This document shows, one piece after another, positions 22,665-32,711 of a stretch of 64,000 nucleotides of DNA. Positions within the stretch are counted from its first letter, which is position 1, and every line of letters starts with the position of its first letter. The DNA comes from Niebla homalea (lineage: Eukaryota > Ascomycota > Lecanoromycetes > Lecanorales > Ramalinaceae). The stretch is taken from assembly GCA_019925105.1 (NCBI GenBank), contig JAHGAU010000017.1, positions 496,001 to 560,000 of the forward strand, written 5' to 3'. The position numbers were made by a program, and so were the translations under genes. The notes beneath the pieces are model-generated. The model did not search any database, was not told where the DNA came from, and worked only from the letters and a program-made list of their open reading frames with translations.

Positions 22665-24082
22665 CTCTTTCGAAAGACCCTTGGTGAAGCGGCGCCCGGT
22701 GTGTCCAAAAAGGCCCCTGATAGAGATGAGGAGCAATCAAATCACCATGCTCCACATGGGAACATGGGAGAGCTCTTGAGCAACAGACTGTATTCGTCGC
22801 AACCACCTCGCGCGTGGACATCAGCAACGTCACACAAATCCTTCGAAGACGGCGCGGTCAGGAAGGAAAGGATCGCAGAAAGTGGAAAGATGACGCCTGT
22901 TCCATTAATGAAGCCTTTGCCCTGATTGTGATTGTCGCCTGGCAGATCTGTCTCAATCCTTGTTTGCTACTTTTCCGACGGACCGAATTGCTGTCACGGA
23001 GGGAGGGGGCTAGCCAGCTAGCCGATCACGCAGAGAATTCGACGCGCTGTCTATCTCAATCATCGAAAGTTGTCGCCTTTTGAGTTACAGTGCCATGTCT
23101 AGTCGTGAGACCAAGCGACACACATTCCGACTCTGACTTAACCAAATGTTCAATCCGCAAATGACACTAGTGTCGATTCAGTCGCCAGTATCACGTGATT
23201 GGATCTCCATTCAGATACTGAGAAGGCCTCGAAGGCCTCCTCTGGATATCATTGTCGTCTACTAGTCTAGTGTTGCGTCTTATGTGGGAGTCAATGGCAG
23301 AACTCATGATAGTGATTCCTGCCGTCACCCTTGATGCCGTGTTCATTCTGAATACCAGGGGAATTGCATCATCATTTGTCTCTGCGATATGTCTTTGGTC
23401 CTAATTTTCAATAACTGTCGGGTAGGGTTTAATCCTTTGCAAGTGAAGGCAAACCGATGCAAGCTCCAAAGAGAATCTACCCTGGAACGATGATCCAGCA
23501 GCCACCATGATGCACAATCACCTCCAGCACAAGGTTCAGACATTGTGACCCAGACTCGTCCAGACGCATAGTACTCTGTGTGCTTTACCCTAAGCTGAAC
23601 CAGGCTGGCACTTTCCAACATGAACTTTTCAGAATCTTTGTCGTCGAGAGACTAAGGATGGGTCTTGTCATGAAGCGCCTCGTTAGATTGATATTCTTGA
23701 TTATATTATGTTGTACGGAATACGGAACAATCCAATTAGAGTGGCCGGCGCTAGGCGCTGCCCGCCAAGACTTTGCTTGACGTGTCTGAAGTCTGCCTTC
23801 AAAGATTCATCAAAATCAAATGTAATCACATCACACCCATTCTACCTCTAAAGATCCCAACCCTCTGGACCTTCGGCCTTGCCCAATCACCTTCTCCCAC
23901 ACTTCATACCGGGGTTCGACCGTCCTGTCCAGTCGTCATTCAACGCAGACCGGGCTATACCTGTCTCCCTTGGTAATCTCAACGCCATCCTTGACCCTGG
24001 CTTCATTCTCTTGCCGAGCGTCGATTTTAATCAAGTGCATACCATCACTCGCTATCGATCGCAGCGAGATATCGTTGTTATC
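22665..24082. other. Divergent region CET1 / RPN2, about 1.4 kb
   Basis: No supportable gene on either strand. An open frame runs into RPN2 from 23879, but it starts non-ATG and adds no conserved sequence. Presumably promoters and 5' UTRs of both genes. Confidence 0.55.
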
Positions 24083-27000
24083 ATGGTGGGCCTCACTTCC
24101 GCTACAGGTGTGGTAGGTTTCTTGCTGGAAGATGATCCTGAGCTTCAAATCTTCGCCTTGAGAAAGCTAAACGAAGAGATCGATTCCTTATGGACCGAGG
24201 TTGTCGGGTCGGTGGATCAGGTCGAGGCCTTATACGAAGATCCACAGTTCCCTGAACGAGAGCTCGCAGCCCTGGTCGCCGCCAAGGTCTACTACAATCT
24301 CCAAGAATACAATGAAAGTATGATGTTTGCCTTGGGAGCCGGCAAACTTTTCAACATCGACCAGGACGGAGAATTCGAGGATACCATAATATCAAAATGC
24401 GTAGATACCTATATTTCTCTCTCCGACACCACTGCCATCGCCGACTCTAACCAAGCTCCCACTCAACTGAATACCACTTTCCCAGCTGCTACTAATGGCG
24501 CCTCCAGTACCTCGGCAAGCCTCGCGTCCCCTACAATGCCTTTCTCGCAAGCAATCTTACCATCGAAATCCTTATTGTCGCGCCAAGATAGCACCACAAC
24601 TTTCGATCCTTCTGCCCAGGGAGCAGATCCCCCAGTGCCAGGGAGCTTACCGTCTTCCGTCGCCCAACAAAGAGGGATCATCCGACCGTTGCATCAGGTC
24701 ATAGAAAGACTTTTCGAGCGATGTTTTGAAGAACAACGATATCGTCAAGTCGTAGGTATAGCGGTTGAGGCTCGGAATTTCGATGTGCTAAGGCGCGCAA
24801 TCCTGAGAGCAAGTCAAGATGAAAAAAAGGGTGGCAAACCCAGTAAAGATGGAGTCGGCCAAGCTGAAGGGCTTTTGGACTATCTTCTGGACATTTGCAT
24901 GGACGTTGTCCAGGAGCGAAGCCTGCGGCAAGAGCTGCTGCGACTGATACTTGACCTTCTACGAGATTTGCCCTCGCCAGATGTTTTCTCCATTGCGAAG
25001 TGCATTGTCTACTTGGACGAGTTTTCCCTGGCAGCTAAACTGCTCCTCGATCTGGTAGACACGGGAGGGCCGAGAAAGCTCGCTGAGGCATACCAGATAG
25101 CATTCGACTTATACGACAACAGCTCCCAGGATTTCCTGAAGCGTGCAAGGCAGGGTCTTCCCGATACAAGCTCACCCAAGGACCCACCAGCCAATCCACA
25201 GAGTGATGAAATGGACGAAGACAAGGCTGAGGATGCTCAAGAGACGGACAAGCTGCTCACAGAAACGAAGAATGGGGAGGAAGCACCAAGCAGCTCGATT
25301 GATGGCCCCTCTCCCGCGCTTGAGCCAAAGGCGAGAGAAGCCTTTGAAAAGATCAAGGAGATTCTCGAGGGCAAGAAATCAATAGCGTTGAGCGCAGAAT
25401 TCTTATATCGTCACAATCACGCCGACAGGGCTATTCTGAGCAAACTCAAAGACAGCTTAGAAGCTCGCAACTCAATCTTTCACACTGCGGTGACGCTTTC
25501 CTGTGGTTTTATGAACGCGGGCACCCTGAATGACTCCTTCTACCGGGACAATTTAGAATGGTTAGGCAAGGCTGTCAACTGGTCCAAGTTCACTGCGACG
25601 GCCTCCTTGGGGGTGATACACCGCGGTAATCTTGGCAATGGGCAACGGATCTTGCAACCATATTTGCCCAAAGACAATCCTTCAAGTGCAAACACTTCTG
25701 TGTACAGTCAAGGAGGGGGGTTGTACGCAATGGGATTGATCTACGCCAATCACGAAACCGATGCTCTGCAAAACATCCGCGACCACTTCAAAAGGGCAAC
25801 CGAAGAGGTTGTGCAACACGGCGGAGCGCTTGGGCTTGGAGTTGCGGGCATGGCAACCGGTGATCAAGGTATCTACGATGACCTGAAAGACGTTCTCTAC
25901 ACCGATTCTGCCCTGAATGGTGAAGCTGTGGGGATTGCCATGGGGCTGATCATGCTGGGTACTGGAAACATTAAGGCACTGGAGGATATGATCCAGTACG
26001 CTCACGACACTCAGCATGAAAAGATTGTACGAGGCCTCGGCCTTGGCATGGCTCTCATCATGTATGGACGCCAAGAGGGAGCCGATGAGCTGGTAAATGG
26101 GCTCTTGGAGGACCCAGATCCAATACTGAGATACGGGGGCATACAGACCCTTGCGCTTGCGTATTGCGGCACTGGCAGCAACAAGGCCGTGCGCAAGCTC
26201 CTTCACTGTGCGGTCAGTGATGTAAGCGACGATGTACGGCGTTACGCTGTGATGAGCTTGGGCTTCATCCTGTTCCGGAAGCCCAAGAGCGTTCCTCGAA
26301 TGGTTGAGCTGCTTTCAGAGTCCTATAACCCGCACGTTCGGTACGGTGCGGCCATGGCCCTCGGGATTTCTTGCGCGGGCACGGGCCTGGACGAGGCCAT
26401 TGACTTGTTGGAGCCCATGATCAAAGATCCAACTGATTTCGTACGCCAGGGCGCGCTGATTGCCCTCTCCATGATCATGATCCAGCAAAATGAAGCAATG
26501 AATCCCAAAGTGGGCAGTGTTCGTAAGACACTGACAAAGGCAATTGGTGACCGGCATGAGGATGCCATGACCAAGTTCGGTAGTGCCATCGCCCTTGGGA
26601 TTATTGATGCGGGTGGACGAAATTGCACAATCAGCCTTCAGACACAGACCGGCAACCTCTTCATGCCGGGGATCGTTGGCATGGCTGTCTTCACGCAATA
26701 CTGGTACTGGTTCCCACTGACGCACTTCCTATCGCTCAGTTTCGCTCCTACCTCTGTGACCGCCTTGGACGAGGATCTAGAGGTGCCCGATCTCAAGTAC
26801 CATAGCGCTACGCGGCCAAGCCTTTTCGATTACCCTCCTGAGCAGGAAACCAAGACCGAGGACGCGCCGGAAAAGGTCAAGACTGCCGTATTGTCGACCA
26901 CTGCGCAGGCTAAACGACGAGCACAGAAGAAGGAGAAGCAGAACAAGCATGAGAACATGGACATTGAGCAGACCCCGACTACGTCCAAGCCAGGCGACGG

Positions 27001-27532
27001 TGACAAGATGGACACAGACGAAGCAGCAGTCAAAACGGAAGATGATGCCAAGTCGAAAGCTGAAGTTGAGGATAGTGACAAGAAGGAGGGCGAAGAAGGC
27101 AAAGAAAGTCCTGAGAAGCCCGAGGGCCTAAAGAAGAGGATGGAGCGGGAAAAGGTTGGATATGACCTCGAAAACATGTCACGAGTAGTGCCAGCACAAT
27201 TGAGATTCATGACCTTCCCCGACAAGCGCTACCAGCCCGTCAAGAAGGCGACTGGGGGAGTTATACTCATGAACGACACTGCCCCAGATGAGCCAAAGAA
27301 GCTGCTGGAGATGAAACGGAAGGTGGCGCCCCCGCAACCAGCTAATGTGCCTTCTCAACAAGCAGCCGCTGGGCCTACTACTGCGGAGACTCCCAGGGAT
27401 AACGGAGCAGCGGGAGCGGCAGAGGCAGTTGGTGTGCTCACTGCCGTCGATGAAGGCGCTGAAGGCGAAGAGGACGCAGACTTGCCGAGGGAGTTTGACT
27501 ATCATTCGGACGAGGAAGGCGAAGAGTCTTGA
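24083..27532 (+). CDS. RPN2: 26S proteasome regulatory subunit Rpn2
   Basis: Largest scaffold of the 19S base; docks the deubiquitinase and ubiquitin receptor side. Start ATG at 24083 (MVGLTSATGVVGFLLEDDPELQ), which matches the family. Single exon, 1149 residues. Helical N-terminal rod, then an acidic insert near residue 375-420. The proteasome/cyclosome repeat toroid follows (GLYAMGLIYANHE, GLGLGMALIMYGRQE, RYGAAMALGISCAGTG, KFGSAIALGIIDAGGRN). Next comes a Lys/Glu-rich tail, LRFMTFPDKRYQPVKK, and an acidic end DLPREFDYHSDEEGEES. The PREFDY end resembles the C-terminal peptide that binds Rpn13 in other species (inference). Length fits filamentous-fungal Rpn2. Confidence 0.96.
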   Translation: MVGLTSATGVVGFLLEDDPELQIFALRKLNEEIDSLWTEVVGSVDQVEALYEDPQFPERELAALVAAKVYYNLQEYNESMMFALGAGKLFNIDQDGEFEDTIISKCVDTYISLSDTTAIADSNQAPTQLNTTFPAATNGASSTSASLASPTMPFSQAILPSKSLLSRQDSTTTFDPSAQGADPPVPGSLPSSVAQQRGIIRPLHQVIERLFERCFEEQRYRQVVGIAVEARNFDVLRRAILRASQDEKKGGKPSKDGVGQAEGLLDYLLDICMDVVQERSLRQELLRLILDLLRDLPSPDVFSIAKCIVYLDEFSLAAKLLLDLVDTGGPRKLAEAYQIAFDLYDNSSQDFLKRARQGLPDTSSPKDPPANPQSDEMDEDKAEDAQETDKLLTETKNGEEAPSSSIDGPSPALEPKAREAFEKIKEILEGKKSIALSAEFLYRHNHADRAILSKLKDSLEARNSIFHTAVTLSCGFMNAGTLNDSFYRDNLEWLGKAVNWSKFTATASLGVIHRGNLGNGQRILQPYLPKDNPSSANTSVYSQGGGLYAMGLIYANHETDALQNIRDHFKRATEEVVQHGGALGLGVAGMATGDQGIYDDLKDVLYTDSALNGEAVGIAMGLIMLGTGNIKALEDMIQYAHDTQHEKIVRGLGLGMALIMYGRQEGADELVNGLLEDPDPILRYGGIQTLALAYCGTGSNKAVRKLLHCAVSDVSDDVRRYAVMSLGFILFRKPKSVPRMVELLSESYNPHVRYGAAMALGISCAGTGLDEAIDLLEPMIKDPTDFVRQGALIALSMIMIQQNEAMNPKVGSVRKTLTKAIGDRHEDAMTKFGSAIALGIIDAGGRNCTISLQTQTGNLFMPGIVGMAVFTQYWYWFPLTHFLSLSFAPTSVTALDEDLEVPDLKYHSATRPSLFDYPPEQETKTEDAPEKVKTAVLSTTAQAKRRAQKKEKQNKHENMDIEQTPTTSKPGDGDKMDTDEAAVKTEDDAKSKAEVEDSDKKEGEEGKESPEKPEGLKKRMEREKVGYDLENMSRVVPAQLRFMTFPDKRYQPVKKATGGVILMNDTAPDEPKKLLEMKRKVAPPQPANVPSQQAAAGPTTAETPRDNGAAGAAEAVGVLTAVDEGAEGEEDADLPREFDYHSDEEGEES

Positions 27533-27961
27533 GCTTTTCGCAAGCCCTTCTAATATTTGACTATGTGTTATTAATGGCATATGGAGAGTTGCGTTCAGGA
27601 GAGATTCCAGCGTCTGGGCTGACGGGGCGAAGCTAGAGCAGCATCCCCTACTGTACAATAGCAAAGCAGGAATAGAGCTCGATATCAGCAAGTCGATAAG
27701 GAATCAGTGGATATAGATCCAGTTTCTAGCAAGGTCTCTTCCAACACGCTTGTAGAGTGCACATCCGTACTCTAACCCTTTTGACTTTCCACTTATTCCT
27801 TGCGGGCGGTCTGAAGTCTGATTGGCTGGAATATCTACGCCCTTTCAACCTCAACCCACCACTTACCTTGCTCTCATCCTATCATCCACCCACCTTTCTT
27901 CATCCGTTATCCACCTACCGCATCCACAGAAAAAAATACAAAGACAAAGAACGATCGGATA
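27533..27961. other. Intergenic RPN2 / MED8
   Basis: About 430 nt between two tandem plus-strand genes. The last 150 nt are pyrimidine- and A-rich, consistent with a MED8 5' UTR. No gene. Confidence 0.6.
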
Positions 27962-28633
27962 ATGTCCACGCTCACCGCCGCCGACATCAAGACCCTGGAG
28001 CAAACCCGCCAGCGCCTCGCCCAACTCACCTCCTCCCTCACCTCGCTGCAATCCCAGATCGCGACCTCGGACCCGCTGCCCCCCTGGCAATCCCTGCACT
28101 CGCACCTCCTCCTCCTCTCCACCACCCTATCATCCCTCTCCGCGGTCCTGCGCACCAACGCCCCGCTCCTGTCGACCATCGTCGCGTACCCTCTACCCCT
28201 CTACCCCGGCCGCGAGCAAGAAGGCTTGCTGACGCAGATCATGCGGAAGAAATTGGAGCCCGGGGTGGAGGACTGGGTGAATCGGGGGTTGGAAGCCGGG
28301 AGGGAGGGTGGTGGTGGTGGTGGAGGGCGGCGGGGTGGTGGAACATCCGATGTGGATGAGGATGATGACGATGATGATGATGACGATGAGGATGTGGAGA
28401 TGGGGGAAGATGGTGCGGGGAAAGTGAGGGGATGGCGGCAGTTGTGGGAGAGTGCGCCGGTGGTGGGGAATGAGGAGGCGAGGAAGTATGATTGGGGTGG
28501 GGTGGGGGAGGAGGGGAGTAGTGATGAGGATGATGAGGGGGGGAAGGAGGTGGTGGATAGAGGAGGCAAGGAGAAGGGGCTGGGTGTGGATGGGTGGTTG
28601 CGGGTGTTGAGTAAGGGGACGGTGGGGGGATGA
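27962..28633 (+). CDS. MED8: Mediator complex subunit 8
   Basis: Head-module subunit of Mediator, linking regulators to RNA polymerase II in the nucleus. ATG at 27962, single exon, 223 residues. The N-terminal helices are conserved: TAADIKTLEQTRQRLAQLTS, then DPLPPWQSLHSHLLLLSTTL and LRTNAPLLSTIVAYPLPLYP, the Med8 core. LTQIMRKKLEPGVEDWVNRG follows. The middle carries a Gly-rich run and an Asp/Glu run of over 15 residues encoded by GAT/GAC repeats (about 28351-28395), then the block GWRQLWESAPVVGNEEARKYDW typical of fungal Med8. The end GVDGWLRVLSKG is also shared in the family. The low-complexity insert is the only oddity. Confidence 0.88.
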   Translation: MSTLTAADIKTLEQTRQRLAQLTSSLTSLQSQIATSDPLPPWQSLHSHLLLLSTTLSSLSAVLRTNAPLLSTIVAYPLPLYPGREQEGLLTQIMRKKLEPGVEDWVNRGLEAGREGGGGGGGRRGGGTSDVDEDDDDDDDDDEDVEMGEDGAGKVRGWRQLWESAPVVGNEEARKYDWGGVGEEGSSDEDDEGGKEVVDRGGKEKGLGVDGWLRVLSKGTVGG

Positions 28634-29778
28634 TGCGGGGTCTTGTTGTTGCTTCGGAGCGGTGAAGGTTTGGGACTTTGGCTTGCGATGCAGTGAATGA
28701 TTGATGAGGCGAGATGGAGTTGAGGGTTGAGCAGTCCGGTGAAGTGAAAGATGTCGGTGCATTTCATCAGTCGTCAAGAACTTGCTGTTAAACCATCATC
28801 ATCAGGCATTGCATGGCCCAAGGTTCGTGCACTTTCCCTCTAAGCTTTTTCCATCGTGATGTCAGCGTCTTTGAGCTTCTTCTATCTCAGTATGTGCAAG
28901 ATTTCAGGTGTGGCTGGAAAGGCCTCCCCTCAAGAGCTGAAGAAACATCGATCGCGCACTTATCCAAAGAGTGCATGCATTTTATCTCAGCTTACCAGCT
29001 TGAATTATTTTCAGCATAAGCTCTTTTTGGAAAAGACGCATCTGATTCGCAAAAAAACAAAATCAGAAGTTTCTGTATCTCTGTTGTATGATTCGAAGAG
29101 GTGCAGATCAATAATGGTGTGCACGACTACCGAGAAGTTGCATCGGAAGACAAATGGTATATATATATTAAAATAACGCCATAATGTTTAAGAAATAGTC
29201 ATCCCAAACCTTCACTGCCTGTTCAAGTTCCGGGGCCTTATGACAAGTCTGGACCGTCGGCCCAGTGGTTAAGAAATAGGATTTACCACTGGTGCAACCG
29301 ATATGTTGTGTCCTACAGTCGCGAGCCACGGTGTACAACGCAGGGGAGGGGCTTATTTCTGCCAGTCGCTCGTTCGATTCCCGGAGGCTGCTTACTCTAT
29401 ACCTTTTTTTCTTTCGTTCTCGATGGTCCTCTTTTGACGAGGGACCCCTTTAGCGCATATGACTTGGTCAGAAACATCGTATCAGGGTGGTGGTTGCGGT
29501 GTGAATATCCAGGTTTGTTGTCCGCATGTCTAGTCATTCACCAAGACGTGACGCGTTTTCTTGCCGACGTCAACCTGCCATCTTCAATATTCTCTCTCTT
29601 TCCAATTCGAATCTTTTCTTAGTGTTTTCCAAGTCGATTCCTAGGACAAAGTAGGTACGCTAGATGCTGTCTTTTCTTTTTTCCGCGTGAAGCTCACGGG
29701 CCTAGCACAGGAGAAACAGTGGAGGAGGCACATTATTAGCTACATTGTATTTCAGCATCGTTAGACAGCAAACAGACC
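28634..29778. other. Intergenic, about 1.1 kb
   Basis: No gene found. Contains an AT-rich patch near 29160 and a weak tRNA-like pair of box sequences (29250-29390) that I do not accept as a tRNA. Confidence 0.55.
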
Positions 29779-30384
29779 ATGACTCTAATCACCCTTCAAG
29801 TCGGAGAGCGCCGATATTTCAGCACGGAGCAGACTTTGATTGAGGGAAGCGCCTACTTCAAGGCACGCTTGTCCCGTACTTCCAAAGACGACAAGGAAGT
29901 AGATGGCTCTTACTTCGTCGACAGGGACGGGCATCTGTTCGAGCACATTCTGAGCTTCCTCCGGAGCGGAGTCTGCCCTCTATTCCATGACAACATCAAC
30001 GGCTTCGATCATCACAAGTATGTCCGCTTGTTTGCAGAAGCAGAATTCTTTGGTGTTGAGAAGCTTTGCAAATGGATCGATACCAAGAAATACGAGCGAG
30101 TCATTGGGGTCGATCGTTTCGCGTATCTGAAGGAGGGTCTGAAAGACATGGACGCCTCTGTCAGTGACGATGACAAATTTCAATATGCTCCCATGTGGAG
30201 AACACGAAAGGTCTACAAATGTCCACGTGGGATCGCGGTACACAGAGATAAGCCAGAAAGCTGTGGACAACAATGGCGCTACGCAAGGGATTGTTTTGGG
30301 CAACAATACGACGACGAGCAAGAATTGGTGGTAGTGGTCATCCGGTCGAAGAAGATCTTCCACACCTCAGTACTCAAGGCTTGA
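29779..30384 (+). CDS. BTB/POZ (KCTD-like T1) domain protein, copy 1
   Basis: ATG at 29779, single exon, 201 residues. Residues about 3-100 form a T1-type BTB fold as in KCTD proteins: ITLQVGERRYFSTEQTL, GSYFVDRDGHLFEHILSFLR, then LFAEAEFFGVEKLCKWI. Such domains oligomerise and often act as substrate adaptors for cullin-3 ligases (family knowledge; no cullin partner is visible here). The C-terminal 70 residues match no family I know, and contain KVYKCPRGIAVHRDKPESCG and a closing VVVIRSKKIFHTSVLKA. A clear paralog follows at 31241, so this is a tandem duplication. Confidence 0.8.
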   Translation: MTLITLQVGERRYFSTEQTLIEGSAYFKARLSRTSKDDKEVDGSYFVDRDGHLFEHILSFLRSGVCPLFHDNINGFDHHKYVRLFAEAEFFGVEKLCKWIDTKKYERVIGVDRFAYLKEGLKDMDASVSDDDKFQYAPMWRTRKVYKCPRGIAVHRDKPESCGQQWRYARDCFGQQYDDEQELVVVVIRSKKIFHTSVLKA

Positions 30385-31240
30385 ATGAAAGGGCACCCCA
30401 ATCCTGACGTTACCTTGACCTGGCTTCTAGCTTCAACAGAGGTGAAAAATTATCCTATAGAGTCAGAAGGATCATTGCTTCTCGTCCCTTGCGCTAGATT
30501 GGCTGAGCGGACCCGGTTATCTCTCACTACGTCCACCCGCAGAATCTCAGACTAGCGCCGTTAGCACCAGAGGTGTTGCTTCCACCCGATACTATGGATA
30601 TGATAACAATGCCTTGAGCAGAATGGCGTGGGCCATTGCTTATATGCATCGGCTGGACCGTTGTTGGGAAGGTTGAATCAGATACAAAACGGCAGGATAA
30701 CCGCTTGATTATCAGGAACGCTGGCAGTCCCAGCTGAGCTACGAATACTTGTCTTGCGTTTGTTTGAATGACTCAATGTATACACAATAACAATGGAGAC
30801 AAGGACTGGCCTCAGAACATGAGACCTGTACGAAACGAATGCACTTTCGAGTGTCTTGCTGGTCCTGGGCTCTGGGACCATGATAAGCGGGAGTGCGTTG
30901 TGCCGTGGTTTGTTGTTTTTGCGTGTTGTAATGATCGTGCAAGTATCCGTGCATGTCAGGTGTCGACCTATATGTGACACGATTCTCGTTTTTATCAAAC
31001 CAAACCTTGCAGCCTCCCTCCCTCATCCTAACTCGCACCTTTTGCAACAAATACACAACTATCATTGCTCAGTCTGAACTGGTAAGTCAGAACCCATCTG
31101 CTTTTTGCGTTATTTGCATATTTTGTGACATAGGAGCTCATTCACTCCAGAAAGGAGCAAATCCTCCACAAAGTCCGGAAACTCTTCCAGCAACTTGCCC
31201 TCCAAGCGCTTGAAACTGTTGGACCGCAGAACTCCTAACC
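30385..31240. other. Spacer between the two BTB paralogs
   Basis: About 860 nt with no supportable gene. The last part should carry the promoter of the second copy. Confidence 0.55.
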
Positions 31241-31846
31241 ATGTCACCCGTCACGCTTCAGGTTGGTGAACGCCGCTTCACGACCCTCCAGGAAACCTTG
31301 CGCGAGGGAAGCGACTATTTCGAAGCACACTTCTGCGGCCCCTGGAAGCAAGTGAAGCAGGAGGACGGCTCCATCTTCATCGACCGAGATGGCGATCTCT
31401 TCGCCCACATCCTGAGCTTCCAACGAAGTGGGAAGTTCCCACTGTTTTATGATAATGTCAAGGGATTCGATCACGACAAATACGTCGACCTGCTCATTGA
31501 GGCTGAGTACTTCGCCGTCGATGCGCTCACCTCGTGGATTCAGGCCAAGAAGTACGAAAAAGTGATCAAGTTGGAACGTACAGGATACCTCAAACGTAGT
31601 GTAGAGGAGATCGATGGCATCATCGATGCCGATTCGAAGCCTGAATACTTCCTGGAATGGGAGACACAAAAGATATATGTGTGTCCACGTGGGTTAGCCA
31701 AGCATAGGGGCCAGCCAAATGCCTGCGGACGACAATGCCGTAATGCACAAGGGGATAGCGAGCCGGAGTATGAGGATGAGCGTCTATTGATGGTAGTGGA
31801 GGTTCGCACACACAAGAACTTCCACAAAGAACACCTCACAGCGTGA
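31241..31846 (+). CDS. BTB/POZ (KCTD-like T1) domain protein, copy 2
   Basis: ATG at 31241, 201 residues, exactly as long as copy 1. It aligns without gaps: VTLQVGERRFTTLQETLREG, GSIFIDRDGDLFAHILSFQR, GFDHDKYVDLLIEAEYFAVD, WIQAKKYEKVI. The tail keeps KIYVCPRGLAKHRGQPNACG and ends VVEVRTHKNFHKEHLTA. The two proteins share roughly half their residues by eye, so the duplication is not recent. The conserved C-x6-H-x6-C spacing in the tail suggests a structural or metal-binding element (inference). Role unknown; the BTB fold suggests a scaffold or ligase adaptor. Confidence 0.8.
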   Translation: MSPVTLQVGERRFTTLQETLREGSDYFEAHFCGPWKQVKQEDGSIFIDRDGDLFAHILSFQRSGKFPLFYDNVKGFDHDKYVDLLIEAEYFAVDALTSWIQAKKYEKVIKLERTGYLKRSVEEIDGIIDADSKPEYFLEWETQKIYVCPRGLAKHRGQPNACGRQCRNAQGDSEPEYEDERLLMVVEVRTHKNFHKEHLTA

Positions 31847-32129
31847 TTCCAGGGAAGCGGCCATCATTTACATTCTGGCTTTGCATGACGTTTTGCGCCA
31901 ATAAGGGTCACGGCACTGAGGATCACGGACAGCGCTTCACTCAAGGACTGAATCTGGCGGTTTCGGAACTTTTTGATCAAACGGAACCGCACAAGGACGG
32001 TGTGGATGTTGGAAATTGTTATGGATTCCTCTGGGTGTACATGAAACTTCAATCAGTCTTGTTTGAGCGAATGATGTATGCAGACTCTCAAATAGACCAG
32101 CTTCCTTGTCAAGCAATTCCACGTAGCGA

Positions 32130-32711
32130 TTAGACCATGAGACCCCTACCAACGGAGTTCAATACTTGAGTCTCTCCAGTACCATATATCTTCTCCATCC
32201 TCTCAGTCGCTCGTCCGTGTAAGTATTTCGTTAACATCTCCTGCCCATCCGCCTCAAACACCCAATGTCTCTTCCCCGCTCCCCTGAATCGAAGGCGCAG
32301 CTTCGCGGTCTTAGCATCCTGCAACAACCTAAGGACGTCCTCCAAAGTCTGACATCTCCACTCCGCTAGCTCCTCCTCTACGACAGTGAACTCCAGGCGC
32401 TTCAGACATGCCCTCTGCCACGGCTGCAAAGTCGAGAAAAAGCGTTTGACGTTGTAGGTTGAGCTGTCGTACCATTCGTAGAAGTAAAAGCTGTTGATGC
32501 TGAAAGGTAGCGTACGTGCTTCGTCGTAGACTTGCCGGCACGTGAGAAGCAGGTTGGTGTCGACACTGCCGACGAATGTTGCCTTGTATGCTGGCTGAGG
32601 CGAGACGTCGAAGGATTTGGTAAGTGCTAGGGCGAATATTTGGAGACGCAATTCCGCAGGGAGCTTAAGCAGATGACAAGCTTTAGGCGTTGATACATCT
32701 TGGTCTGCCAT
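32130..32711 (-). CDS. Fungal hypothetical protein with F-box-like N-terminus
   Basis: Start ATG at 32711 (MADQDVSTPKACHLLKLPAEL) preferred; an ATG at 32723 and a longer frame to 32810 exist. Protein 193 residues. LLKLPAELRLQIFALAL and TNLLLTCRQVYDEARTLPFS form the pattern of many fungal hypothetical proteins (an F-box-like or 2EXR-type module). It continues with FYFYEWYDSSTYNVKRFF and LQPWQRACLKRLEFTV, also usual in this group. No enzymatic motif. A TATA-like element lies about 85 bp upstream. These families are large and variable in fungi; function unknown. Confidence 0.7.
   Translation of the reverse strand: MADQDVSTPKACHLLKLPAELRLQIFALALTKSFDVSPQPAYKATFVGSVDTNLLLTCRQVYDEARTLPFSINSFYFYEWYDSSTYNVKRFFSTLQPWQRACLKRLEFTVVEEELAEWRCQTLEDVLRLLQDAKTAKLRLRFRGAGKRHWVFEADGQEMLTKYLHGRATERMEKIYGTGETQVLNSVGRGLMV

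Noticed and set aside
28193..28777. Long minus-strand open frames of Pro/Ser/Ile/His composition
   Set aside because: Antisense shadow of MED8 and its GAT repeats.
29250..29390. A tRNA-like pair: GGCCCAGTGGTTAAG and CGTTCGATTCCCGG
   Set aside because: The boxes are over 100 bases apart, the bases around the second do not form a T stem, and no acceptor stem can be paired.
30500..30560. TGGCTGAGCGGA, similar to a tRNA-Ser A box
   Set aside because: No B box or cloverleaf pairing follows within tRNA length.
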